From: Kribbella sp. VKM Ac-2568
GTDB taxonomy: Bacteria > Actinomycetota > Actinomycetes > Propionibacteriales > Kribbellaceae
Reading direction: 5' to 3'
Assembly: GCF_004345365.1 (NCBI RefSeq)
Contig: NZ_SLVF01000013.1
Location: 1-64,000, forward strand
Length of the DNA: 64,000 nucleotides
This document shows, piece after piece, positions 1 to 7,819 of the stretch. Under the pieces are notes generated by a model. That model was not told the origin of the DNA and ran no database searches. It was given only the letters and a program-made list of their open reading frames with translations. How positions within the stretch are numbered: the first letter of the stretch is position 1; each line of letters starts with the position of its first letter. The position numbers were made by a program, and so were the translations under genes.

Positions 1-2
1 CC

Positions 3-65
3 CAACGCCGCATCCTCGACCTACTCGCCATCGAACTCCCCTGGCCAGAACACGACGAGCAGTAG
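3..65 (+). CDS. C-terminal end of an unidentified gene (truncated by window edge)
   Basis: An open frame enters from the left edge and ends at a TAG at 63-65. It encodes 20 residues ending ...LDLLAIELPWPEHDEQ. The composition looks like a real protein C-terminus rather than random frame, and it vaguely resembles the tail of some transposases, but nothing can be assigned from so short a piece. Positions 66-219 downstream contain no recognisable gene. Confidence 0.3.
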   Translation, partial: QRRILDLLAIELPWPEHDEQ

Positions 66-219
66 ACACATCAAACTGCGGAAAATGCGTCTAGATCGAC
101 AGCGCGCCCTTGATGTTGTCCGACGGCTACGCGGAGGCCGGCGTCGAGGCACCGGCACTGGACCGCCTTCTGACGCGGACTACCACGCCGCGCGCGCAGA
201 TTTCGCCGGCAGTTGACTG

Positions 220-254
220 ACTGCGCTGCCCCCTCGGCGAGGAGGCAGCGCAGT
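220..254. terminator. Strong hairpin terminator between converging transcripts
   Basis: An 11-bp perfect inverted repeat (ACTGCGCTGCC / GGCAGCGCAGT, arms 220-230 and 244-254) encloses a second small stem (CCTC-ggc-GAGG, 232-242). It sits four bases beyond the stop of the minus-strand peptidase-like gene and could serve transcripts from both sides. There is no T-tract, as is usual in high-GC actinobacteria. Confidence 0.75.
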
Positions 255-257
255 GGC

Positions 258-1580
258 TCAGCCGAGGCCGTTGCGGAGGATGGCGTGGGCGCCGGCCACG
301 ATCGCGTCGCGGTTGGCCTCGTACGTCGGGTCGGTGATCGCGGTGGTGTTCGCCCGGTCGAACTGCAGGACGGGCACGTGGAGGTGGCCGGCCGGCATCG
401 TCGGGTCGAGCAGGTCGCGTTGCAGGGTGTTCCGGTAGGCGACCTCGTTCGACAGGTAGCCGCCACCGGCGCCTTCGGAGGCGACAGAGCCGGGCGTCGG
501 CCCGAGCGGACGCCGTACCGGGAGGGTTTCGCCGGCGGGGATCTCCAGGACCGAGGTGTTGACCCGGGTGCGGAAGGGCGTGACATCCGTGGCTGCCATC
601 GCGGCCGTCGGAAGGCTCGTCGTCAGCCACTCCGGTCCGGCGGGCATGCTCGGGGAGACGACTGGCGCGTTGACGGTCCCACCGCCCCACAGGTTGTTGT
701 TGTCACCGATGGAACTGACCGAGCGGCGGCGCCCGTTGAACACCTCGAGGTCGAAGATGCCGACCCGGCCCTGGCTCGCGGTCATTACCAGGTCGGCGTG
801 CTGAGCGCCCGGGCGGTAGTGCGGCGCGAGCGCGTCCTCGACCATGTTCTCGTCGAAGTCGGTGTAGCGGACCGGGAACACCACGGTCTGGATCTCGTAC
901 GTCTTCCCGTTCACCCTCCAGCGCTGACCGTCGAGGCTGAGCGCGTTCGCCCCGGACGGGTTGCCGATCCGGATGTCCGCGTCCAGCGTGAACGGGTCGA
1001 ATCCGGTCACCAGCACCTTCTCTACTCCGGAGCCGTGTACTCCGGAGCTGAACCGGCTGCTGGTGATCCCGCGTGACGAGTACTCGAGGGTCCGGATCAG
1101 CGCCGCGCGTTCCGCAGTACTGAGGCTGAAGCGGGGCTGCCACTGGCGGAGCGCGTGGGCCATCGAGATGCGAGCCCAGTAGAGGCCGCGGTCATCGGTC
1201 GAGGGGAGTGCGGGTGGTGTCTGCGGGTGCTGCGCGCGGTAGGTCGCGGTCTTCCAGAGCACCTCGCCTTTGACGCGGACGAGGATCGAGGCGGCGGCGC
1301 GACTCGGCACAGCGCAGAGCAGGTGACCGAACAGGGCTACCTGGTTGTCGAAGCCGGAGCGGGCCAGGATCTCGGCGGGCACGGACGGGCCGCCGCCGAT
1401 GCCGTTGTCGAGGCGCTGCTCCTCGACCGTCCCGGCGACGGTCTGATCGGAGCAGGTCTTCGCCGGGCCAGCCGTGGTGGACGAGGTGGCGGTGGCTGGT
1501 GGGGCGGCGGTGAGAGCGGTGCTGAGCACGAGCGCACCGGCCACCGTGGCACGAGAGAAAGAGCTTGGGCGGAGTCTCAT
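258..1580 (-). CDS. Secreted pyroglutamyl-peptidase-like protein (family C15 fold) with Ser at the catalytic Cys position
   Basis: 440 residues. Residues 1-31 form a Sec signal peptide (basic start, hydrophobic core, A-x-A near 31). Residues 186-440 match pyroglutamyl peptidase I: VLVTGFDPF..NPSG at 189-209, the Glu region GRVGIFDLE (Glu279), the nucleophile region GAGGGYLSNEV (370-380) and the His motif HLHVP (His401). Classical C15 enzymes have Cys in the ..YxCN.. motif; here the residue is Ser377, so the enzyme may be a serine variant or inactive. The ~150-residue region after the signal peptide is extra, because cytoplasmic family members are only about 215 residues long. The gene stands alone, with a hairpin terminator directly downstream. 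The ATG at 1580 is chosen because it begins the signal peptide. Confidence 0.75.
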   Translation of the reverse strand: MRLRPSSFSRATVAGALVLSTALTAAPPATATSSTTAGPAKTCSDQTVAGTVEEQRLDNGIGGGPSVPAEILARSGFDNQVALFGHLLCAVPSRAAASILVRVKGEVLWKTATYRAQHPQTPPALPSTDDRGLYWARISMAHALRQWQPRFSLSTAERAALIRTLEYSSRGITSSRFSSGVHGSGVEKVLVTGFDPFTLDADIRIGNPSGANALSLDGQRWRVNGKTYEIQTVVFPVRYTDFDENMVEDALAPHYRPGAQHADLVMTASQGRVGIFDLEVFNGRRRSVSSIGDNNNLWGGGTVNAPVVSPSMPAGPEWLTTSLPTAAMAATDVTPFRTRVNTSVLEIPAGETLPVRRPLGPTPGSVASEGAGGGYLSNEVAYRNTLQRDLLDPTMPAGHLHVPVLQFDRANTTAITDPTYEANRDAIVAGAHAILRNGLG

Positions 1581-1712
1581 AACGGCTGTCTATCAGATCT
1601 GCCCGGGTCCGCCGAGAGATCGGAACAGGCTTGACTATGGCAGACAGTATGCAAGGGATTACCTTCTGAAGTGTGGCGTCGCCCAGCGCCGCATCTCGTG
1701 AGGAGACCGTCT

Positions 1713-1837
1713 GTGACCACGCCGCCCGCCCCAACACGCCGCCGCTTCCTGACCCAGCCACCTGTTGCCAACGGCAATGAAGCGCTGCAGCGGCTGGTCG
1801 AGGGCAACCGGCGGTTCGCGAGACCTCGACACCGGCA
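1713..1837 (+). pseudogene. Truncated beta-carbonic-anhydrase fragment with Tat-like N-terminus
   Basis: A GTG at 1713 follows an AGGAGA ribosome binding site (1701-1706). The translation begins VTTPPAPTRRRFL and then passes directly into NEALQRLVEGNRRFA. The second part matches the first helix of secreted beta-carbonic anhydrases (ALxRLxxGNRRF). The RRRFL motif resembles a twin-arginine signal whose hydrophobic segment is missing. Similarity stops near 1837, and the frame runs to a stop at 1898 inside the 3' end of the opposing GH127 gene. This is a remnant: the zinc ligands (C-x-D-x-R, H-x-x-C) are absent. An intact carbonic anhydrase lies 2 kb away. The family call rests on about 20 residues and is moderate. 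Confidence 0.5.
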
Positions 1838-1846
1838 AGGTCTCCA

Positions 1847-3780
1847 TCAGCTGACTGTCCACGGCAGCTCCGTCACCCGGAGCGTGGTGCAGCCGTAGGG
1901 GATGAGGACGAGCTCCTCCAACTCTTCTGCAGACTCCACCGGACTGGGTGGCGGTGCTGCCGCGGCACCGTGCTCGAGAGCCCAGGGGATCCGTCGCCCG
2001 CGCACTCGCAGCTGGATCGGTGCGGCCGCGGGAGAGAACGGCCGCTCACCGACCGACTGCCGATCCACGTCGACGTGCTGCGCTACGTCGTGCGGGTGGA
2101 TCGCGAGGGCGTAGTTCCACGGCGAGGCCGGGTGGACCTCCCAGGTGGCGTGCGGATCTTCGCCGCCGATCCGCCGCCAGTCCTCGGTCAGGGCCAGGGC
2201 GTAGACCAAAGGCCCGCGTTCGACGGTGATCGCGCCGCTGGGTCGGGGACCGCCTGGATCGCCGGGCCGAGGTGCAGACGCAGGGTGTGGTGACCGATCC
2301 AGTCCCGCTTGAGCTCGTGGACGGAACCCGGGGTGACCGCGATCGGCTTCTCGTCGTCGATCGCGAGGGACGCCTCGGTTGCCCAGGCCGGGATCCGGAG
2401 CCGGAGCGGCGCCACCTCCGAACCGCGGACGCTGATCGTGACGTCGTCCTCGAAGGGGTAGCCGCCGGATACCTGCACGCTCAGGGAACCCAGCTCGAAG
2501 GAGCAGGGCGCGTACGACAGGGCGGTGAGGCCACCGTCGGCGGACCGCATCCAGAGGTGGGTGGTGAACCGGGGCCAGCCCTGGTGGCGGTTCGCAGTAC
2601 AGCAGCCGAAGTGGGGTTCGAGGCCGAAGATGTTCGCGTCGGGACCGTTGTTGGTGTAGATCCGGTCTTCGGTGACGTGGCAGACGACCTGGTTGGCCTG
2701 CTGCACGTATTGGTGGGTCCACTCGTCCGGGGAGACGCTCGCCGGCAACGCGTTGAAGCCGAGGCGCTCGAAACGCTCCGCAATGGGCTCGACCGCACCC
2801 CACGACTCCAGCGCCACCTCGAGCGAGGCGAGGTACTCGACGACGGTGCAGGTCTCCGTCCCCTGGCTCGGATGCAGCCCGGCCAGGTGCTCGTCGCAGC
2901 TGAACAGCCCGTTCGGCTGCCCGTGATGCTGGTCCAGGGACGCGATCATCCGCAGTAGCCGGGTCTGCTCGTCGTCAGAGGGGGATTGCCGCCACCAGAC
3001 CGGCATCGCCTTCAGACCCATCGCGACGTTGACGCCGTGCGAGGAGAGGTGGCCGTCGTTCATCCAGGTGCCGCCGGCCTCTTCCTGGTAGGCCAGTAAC
3101 GTTGCTTCCGGCACCTTCTCGGTGAACGGCAACCGGTCGGCATAGGCGAACCAGTCGAATCCCTGAGCCTGGCACTTCGCTGCCAACGGCAACAACCAGT
3201 CCTCGCCGGTCAGGTCGTGGAGCTGGTGGATGACCCAGACCACGTCCGTCCACCGCGACCGGGCCCACTCGCGCAGCGGCCACTCGTCCAGCAGACCGTC
3301 GAGCAGCTCGCAGAAGCGCAGGGACGCCGGGAGCACCCGAGGATCACCGGTCGCGTCGAGGTGCTGCAACAACGCTTTGAGCACGATGATCCGCGGCCAG
3401 ACATCGTGATCCGCGTACGTCGCTTCGCCTGAACGCGGGCCGAACCAGCCGTCCGGGTGCTGGTGCTCCAGGATGTAGCCGACCCAGTGGTCGACCTTGG
3501 CCTTCAGCCGGTCGTCGTCCAGCAGGTGGGCGATCCCGACGATCCCGTCCAGCCAGTACGGGCCGCGCTCCCAGCCCTCGGCGTCGCCACCGATCCAGCC
3601 GCTGCGGGCCACGTCCGGCCAGAACTCGTCGAGGTGTCCGGCCATGCCGTCGGCCTGCTGGCGCAACCGTTCGAGGAGCCAGCCCTCCGGGCGCAGGGTG
3701 CCGAGCGGAAGCGGCCGCAACTCGGGCGCGGCGAGCCACGACTCTTCGGGAGACTGTGCTGAGTCGTCCAGCTCCGGCAT
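1847..3780 (-). pseudogene. GH127/DUF1680 beta-L-arabinofuranosidase-like protein, frameshifted
   Basis: Two minus-strand frames together give one full-length DUF1680 protein. The first runs from ATG 3780 through residue ~513 (near 2241), then leaves frame and stops at 2188. The second continues AITVERGPLVYALAL... to a normal family C-terminus, ...LIPYGCTTLRVTELP, ending at 1847. Adding one base near 2240-2250 gives exactly 645 codons, so this is a net 1-nt deletion. Zinc/nucleophile motifs of the HypBA1-like family are present: ETC (Glu309, Cys311) and CCTANRHQ (Cys393, Cys394). No signal peptide is visible, so it would act in the cytoplasm on imported arabinosides. Its ATG overlaps the stop of the carbonic anhydrase gene (TGATG), so it was translationally coupled. 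A sequencing error cannot be excluded. Confidence 0.8.
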
Positions 3781-4343
3781 CAGCTGATCTGCCTCAGCCT
3801 GCCGGTGTCCACGTCGTACATGAAGCCGCCGACCAGTACGTCGTTGCCGATCAGCGGGTGTTCGCGCACCGCGGCGACGTCGCGGCGCAACGCCTCCAAC
3901 TGGTCGGGCACCACGTTCAGCGGCAGGTATCCGGCGGGCTTGCCGGCCGCGAGCTCCACCTTCTCGCGCAGCTGGTCCTCGGTCATCGCGGCCATCGCGC
4001 AGCGGGTGTGCGGGATCACCATGATCCGCCGGACCCCGAGCAGTTGTACGCCGAGCACGAGGCCGGTCATCGTCAGCTCGGTGACCCGGCCACCGGCGCT
4101 GCGCAGTACCTTCGCGTCGCCGGGCTTGAGCCCGAGCATCTCCAGCGGCGGGATCCGGGAGTCCATACAGGTCACCACGCCGATGCCGGCGTGGGCGATG
4201 CCGTCGAAGCCGCTGTAGGCGAAGCTCGCCGCGTACTCCGAGTTGGCCGCGAGCAGGTCCTCGAACCCGGTCAGCGGGGTGTTCTGCCCGGACCCTTCAC
4301 TGCTGACGGCGGCTTCGGCGCTCGTCGGCGGTTCGGCCTTCAT
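3780..4343 (-). CDS. Beta-carbonic anhydrase
   Basis: 187 residues. It interconverts CO2 and bicarbonate in the cytoplasm. The beta-class zinc site is complete: CMDSR (Cys59, Asp61, Arg63) and HTRC (His112, Cys115). The length is typical of the short actinobacterial clade, and no export signal is seen. The start ATG (4341-4343) overlaps the upstream sucrase/ferredoxin stop as ATGA, and its stop overlaps the GH127 start as TGATG. The three genes therefore form one translationally coupled unit. The biochemical link to a glycosidase is unclear. Confidence 0.9.
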   Translation of the reverse strand: MKAEPPTSAEAAVSSEGSGQNTPLTGFEDLLAANSEYAASFAYSGFDGIAHAGIGVVTCMDSRIPPLEMLGLKPGDAKVLRSAGGRVTELTMTGLVLGVQLLGVRRIMVIPHTRCAMAAMTEDQLREKVELAAGKPAGYLPLNVVPDQLEALRRDVAAVREHPLIGNDVLVGGFMYDVDTGRLRQIS

Positions 4344-5281
4344 CGGGGGAGTCCCGGGGTGATGGTTCCGGCACGCAGGATCGACATGGCGAACGGTTCC
4401 TTTCCGCAGGATTCCGGGCGGGGTGGATGGGCGGTCTCACTGGTGACCTGGACGGTCCACGCCCGGCCGTCGGCGTGTCCCACCGTGACGGTCTCCAGGT
4501 CCTCCGCGATGACGCTGATCGCGTCCAGCGCAGCCTCGCCGATGAGGGTGCGGACGGCGATCTCAGCGACCTGCCCGCGCTTGGTCCAGGTGGACCGGCC
4601 GCGCAGGTTGTCCAGCACCATCTTCCCGCGGTCGGCCGCGGTCAGGATGGCCTTGGCCGTCTCGAGGTCGAGGTGACCATACATCGTCCCTGCCGGGAGC
4701 AGGGTGGCGGTGGGTGCGAAGCGGTGCCCGCCGAGGTGGTTCGACTCCCAGACGCGGCCCGGCGCCACGGCAGCCATCGCCGTGACGATCGGGCGGCCGA
4801 GTAGGGCACAGCACTCGTCCCGCTTGCCGTTGGTGCAGACCAGCAGCACCGGCTCGGTCACCCGCGACAACTCGGGCAGGGACGCCACCACCGCGTCAAG
4901 GTCACCTCGGCTGACGGCATCGAGGTCGAGCGAGTCGAGCTGTTTCGGGTCGTTGACAGAGCCACCGAGCAGCCACGTCCTGCCCTGCAGGGTGCACGCG
5001 ACGTACACCTGATGGGCGCGCGGTACCGCGTCCGCGTGCGTGCCAGGTTTGCGGATCAGCCCGAAGCGGAGGTCGGCCTTCTTGGCGGCGGTGTCGATCC
5101 TCGCCCCGAAGTCGGGATCCAGGTGGCTCTGGGTCGGCGCCTTCGCACCCCACGGCCCGGGCTGCTCCACTACGAGCCAGCCGGCGGCGACGATCGCCGA
5201 CCCCGGCAGAGGTTCCTGCAGTTGCCGGCAGATGGCCGAGCAGAGGCCCGGTGCGCCGGTCCCGTCGATACGTGCACTCAC
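4340..5281 (-). CDS. Sucrase/ferredoxin-like (thioredoxin-fold) protein
   Basis: 313 residues from the chosen GTG at 5281; an ATG further upstream (5452) would overlap the MFS gene. The sequence matches the Suc_Fer-like family: LCSAICRQLQEPLPGSA near the N-terminus, VYVACTLQGRTWLLGG in the middle, VLLVCTNGKRDECCALLGRPI and the characteristic WESNHLGGHRFAPTATLLPAGTMYGHLD. The cysteines and HLGGHRFA motif suggest a thioredoxin-like [2Fe-2S] ferredoxin fold. The cellular role of the family is poorly defined. It is the first gene of the coupled unit with carbonic anhydrase and GH127. No strong ribosome binding site precedes the GTG, so the start is a best guess. Confidence 0.75.
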   Translation of the reverse strand: MSARIDGTGAPGLCSAICRQLQEPLPGSAIVAAGWLVVEQPGPWGAKAPTQSHLDPDFGARIDTAAKKADLRFGLIRKPGTHADAVPRAHQVYVACTLQGRTWLLGGSVNDPKQLDSLDLDAVSRGDLDAVVASLPELSRVTEPVLLVCTNGKRDECCALLGRPIVTAMAAVAPGRVWESNHLGGHRFAPTATLLPAGTMYGHLDLETAKAILTAADRGKMVLDNLRGRSTWTKRGQVAEIAVRTLIGEAALDAISVIAEDLETVTVGHADGRAWTVQVTSETAHPPRPESCGKEPFAMSILRAGTITPGLPR

Positions 5282-5318
5282 AACCGTTACGGTACGCGAG
5301 CTGAGACGGTCACCCGCA

Positions 5319-5330
5319 TGATGATCATCA
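5319..5330. promoter_or_regulatory. Perfect 12-bp palindrome upstream of the sucrase/ferredoxin gene
   Basis: TGATGATCATCA is a perfect dyad overlapping the MFS stop codon (5328-5330), 38 bases upstream of the chosen GTG. It could be a small operator for the coupled unit, but it may also be chance, since it includes the stop codon. Confidence 0.3.
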
Positions 5331-7007
5331 CCTGTGGACAGCCGCCCGCCGCCCGAGCAGCAGAACGGCCAGTACGGCGGCCGCGAACGCGCAGACGGCT
5401 GCCCCGGCGAAAATCGTGTGCACTTGTGAAATGGCCGCTTCGCGGAGTGCATCGATGAACGGACGGCAGGTTCCGGGGTTCGCCGGGCAGAGCTCGTTGG
5501 GAGATGGGATGTCGTCCACCAGCGTGTAGTAGCGGCGCAGCCCGATCGCGGTCAGGGCCGATACACCTACGAGCATCCCTACCATCCGGGCGACTACGAC
5601 CAGAGCGCTGACCAGTCCGTGGCTGTCGGGCCGGGTCGCAGCGAGCATGGCGGTGTTGACGGGGGAGAGGGCCAGTCCGAAGCCGAACCCGCACAGCAAC
5701 AACGCGATCGTCGCCAGAGCGTGGTCGAGGGCGTCCCGCTCCCAGAAGGCCATCAGCACGAACATGGCACCGGCCAGAGCGAGTCCGGCCCCAGTGATCA
5801 GTCCCAGCCCGTAGCGACGGGTCAACCAGCCTCCGACGACCGCACCGACAGGCAGGGCGACGAGGAACCTCACCAGCACAAGGGCTGCCGCCAGTTGACC
5901 GCCACCCTGCGTAGTACGGGCGAAGACGGGCACGTCGACCAGTGCGGCGATCAGTGCGGCTCCCACCAGGAAGCTGACCAGGAGAGATCCCCAGGCCGCC
6001 TTGGAGCCCAGCAACCCGGGCGGAACGATCGCCTGCGCAGTACGGCGTTGCCACAGGGCGAAGGCGATCGCGAAGACGGCGGCGGCAACCAGCAGCCACG
6101 GTCCGGCGGGCGCCATCACCTCACGCTCGGGATCAGCCGTGGCGAAGGCCAGAACGATTCCTGCCAGCGCCAGCGCGAGCAGTGTCGCTCCGAGCAGGTC
6201 CACCTGCTTCAAGAGGCCGCGGAGACTCGAGCGGCTCTTCACCAGGACCAGCGCGAGCCACAAGACCGCGAGCACGAGCGTGACGAGGCCGATCGGGGTT
6301 AGGAGCCGTGATTCGCCGGTGAACGGGACGAAGGGCAGTCCGAGGGTCACGCCGTTCGCCAGCCGGTCGGGCGATGTCAGGGTGAGTCCGAGCGCTATGC
6401 AGGCGAGCAACCCCACTGCAGCGGAGATCGGAGGTCGATGTCGGCCGCGGAGCAGCAGAGCAAGGACGACCGCCACTACTAGGTTCAGCCAGAAGATGTA
6501 GCGCCAATCGGCGATCGCCAGGACAACGGCACCCAGCAATGGACCTAGTACTGCGCCGAGCTCCTGGACCGCGCCGACGACGCCGAGGGGGAGTCCTCGC
6601 TTCTCTGGTGGCCAGAGATCGGCAACCAGGGCAAGCGTTGCGGGGACGAGTCCACCGCCGCCTACTCCTTGGAGGAACCGCCCGGTGACCACCAGTGAGA
6701 GGTCGTAGGCGCCGGCCGTGATCAAGGAGCCCACTGCGAACAGGAGCAGCGCGCCGACCAGTACCGGGGTCCTGCCGACGACGTCCGCGATGCGGCCGAT
6801 CAACGGCAGCACGGCGATGTAGCCGAGCAGGAAGCCGGACACTATCGGTGCGGCCCGCTGCAGTTGGTCCGCGGACAGGCCGACGCCGGCCATCATGTCC
6901 GGCAATGCCAGGACGACGACGTAGGTGTCCGCCGCGGCGAAGGCGACGGCGATCGAGGCAAGCGTCAGCCGCGCCCTCGACCCGGTCGCCACCTGACTAT
7001 CCGCCAC
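5328..7007 (-). CDS. MFS drug exporter (DHA2/EmrB-QacA type)
   Basis: 559 residues with about 14 hydrophobic segments, typical of the 14-TM DHA2 family. Motif A-like GRIADVVGRTPVLV follows TM2, and motif C-like GAVQELGAVLGPLLGAVV lies in TM5. It probably exports hydrophobic compounds using the proton gradient. It starts at GTG 7007 (MADSQVATGSRARLTLASI..), just before the first membrane segment. It precedes the sucrase/ferredoxin gene by 46 nt on the same strand. No adjacent TetR/MarR regulator is visible, so the substrate cannot be guessed. Confidence 0.85.
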   Translation of the reverse strand: MADSQVATGSRARLTLASIAVAFAAADTYVVVLALPDMMAGVGLSADQLQRAAPIVSGFLLGYIAVLPLIGRIADVVGRTPVLVGALLLFAVGSLITAGAYDLSLVVTGRFLQGVGGGGLVPATLALVADLWPPEKRGLPLGVVGAVQELGAVLGPLLGAVVLAIADWRYIFWLNLVVAVVLALLLRGRHRPPISAAVGLLACIALGLTLTSPDRLANGVTLGLPFVPFTGESRLLTPIGLVTLVLAVLWLALVLVKSRSSLRGLLKQVDLLGATLLALALAGIVLAFATADPEREVMAPAGPWLLVAAAVFAIAFALWQRRTAQAIVPPGLLGSKAAWGSLLVSFLVGAALIAALVDVPVFARTTQGGGQLAAALVLVRFLVALPVGAVVGGWLTRRYGLGLITGAGLALAGAMFVLMAFWERDALDHALATIALLLCGFGFGLALSPVNTAMLAATRPDSHGLVSALVVVARMVGMLVGVSALTAIGLRRYYTLVDDIPSPNELCPANPGTCRPFIDALREAAISQVHTIFAGAAVCAFAAAVLAVLLLGRRAAVHR

Positions 7008-7107
7008 GGCCGGACCTCCACCCGCCTGCGCTGTGCAGCGCCATCGCCGCGGCCGTCCCGGCCCTTTGATCCGTCACGGCTCGAAGCTCATCACGGTGTA
7101 GGGGTCG

Positions 7108-7815
7108 TCACGGCTTGGTGATCACTACCTGCTCGCCGTACTTGTCCAGGGTCACGTCGTAGCTGCTGGTGGCGCCGTCGTAGAACGGCCCGGTGATCGT
7201 TGCCGACACCAACTGCTTGGTGTCCTTGTCGATCTTGAACGTGCTCGGGAAGTCCTGGTCGGCCGGCGCCTTCGGGAAGATGCCCTGCAGGTTCTTGCCC
7301 TGGACCGAGCCGGTGACCTCGGTGAGCACCTTCGCGCCGTCCCGCGTCTCGCCCTTGATCACGGGGTCCTTGAGGGTCGGCAGGACCGAGGTGAGGCCCT
7401 TCTCCGGGTCCAGCAGGACCGCCGGGTCGGGCGCACCCAGCCCGGCCAGTTGCGACGGCGGGAGCTCGATGAACTTCGGGGTGAACGGCAGCTTGGCGTA
7501 GACCTTGCTGCCGACCGCGACGACCTCCGCGTCGATCGGCGCACCGGCCGCGCGAACGGTCAGCTTGCCCTTGAACGCAGGGGCGTGCGTCGCCACGCCG
7601 TCACCGCTGGCCAGCGTCTGTCCGCCGTCCGGGAGGTCCCGGCCGGTCAGCACGATGTGCACGCTGGCCGCCTCGTCGATGGTCTTCTTGACCTCGGTCA
7701 GCAGCGCGACCGGGTCGTCGCCCTTCTTGGCCGCCGCGTCGTCCTTCTTGTCGCTGCAACCGGCCAGCGTCACCGTCAGCACCAGCGCCGCGCCGAGCGC
7801 GACCAGTCTCTTCAT
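7108..7815 (-). CDS. LppX/LprAFG-family lipoprotein
   Basis: 235 residues. The ATG at 7815 begins a lipoprotein signal (MKRLVALGAALVLTVTLAGC; lipobox LAGC, Cys20). The remainder matches the LppX_LprAFG family, whose mycobacterial members are outer-leaflet lipid carriers with a hydrophobic cavity: IDEAASVHIVLTGRDLPDGG..., FKGKLTVRAAG..DAEVVAVGSKVYAKLPF..., and a final strand VTLDKYGEQVVITKP. It lies 4 nt after the parC stop, so the two are co-transcribed. A longer in-frame extension upstream is part of parC and was rejected. Confidence 0.85.
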   Translation of the reverse strand: MKRLVALGAALVLTVTLAGCSDKKDDAAAKKGDDPVALLTEVKKTIDEAASVHIVLTGRDLPDGGQTLASGDGVATHAPAFKGKLTVRAAGAPIDAEVVAVGSKVYAKLPFTPKFIELPPSQLAGLGAPDPAVLLDPEKGLTSVLPTLKDPVIKGETRDGAKVLTEVTGSVQGKNLQGIFPKAPADQDFPSTFKIDKDTKQLVSATITGPFYDGATSSYDVTLDKYGEQVVITKP

Positions 7816-7819
7816 GTGC

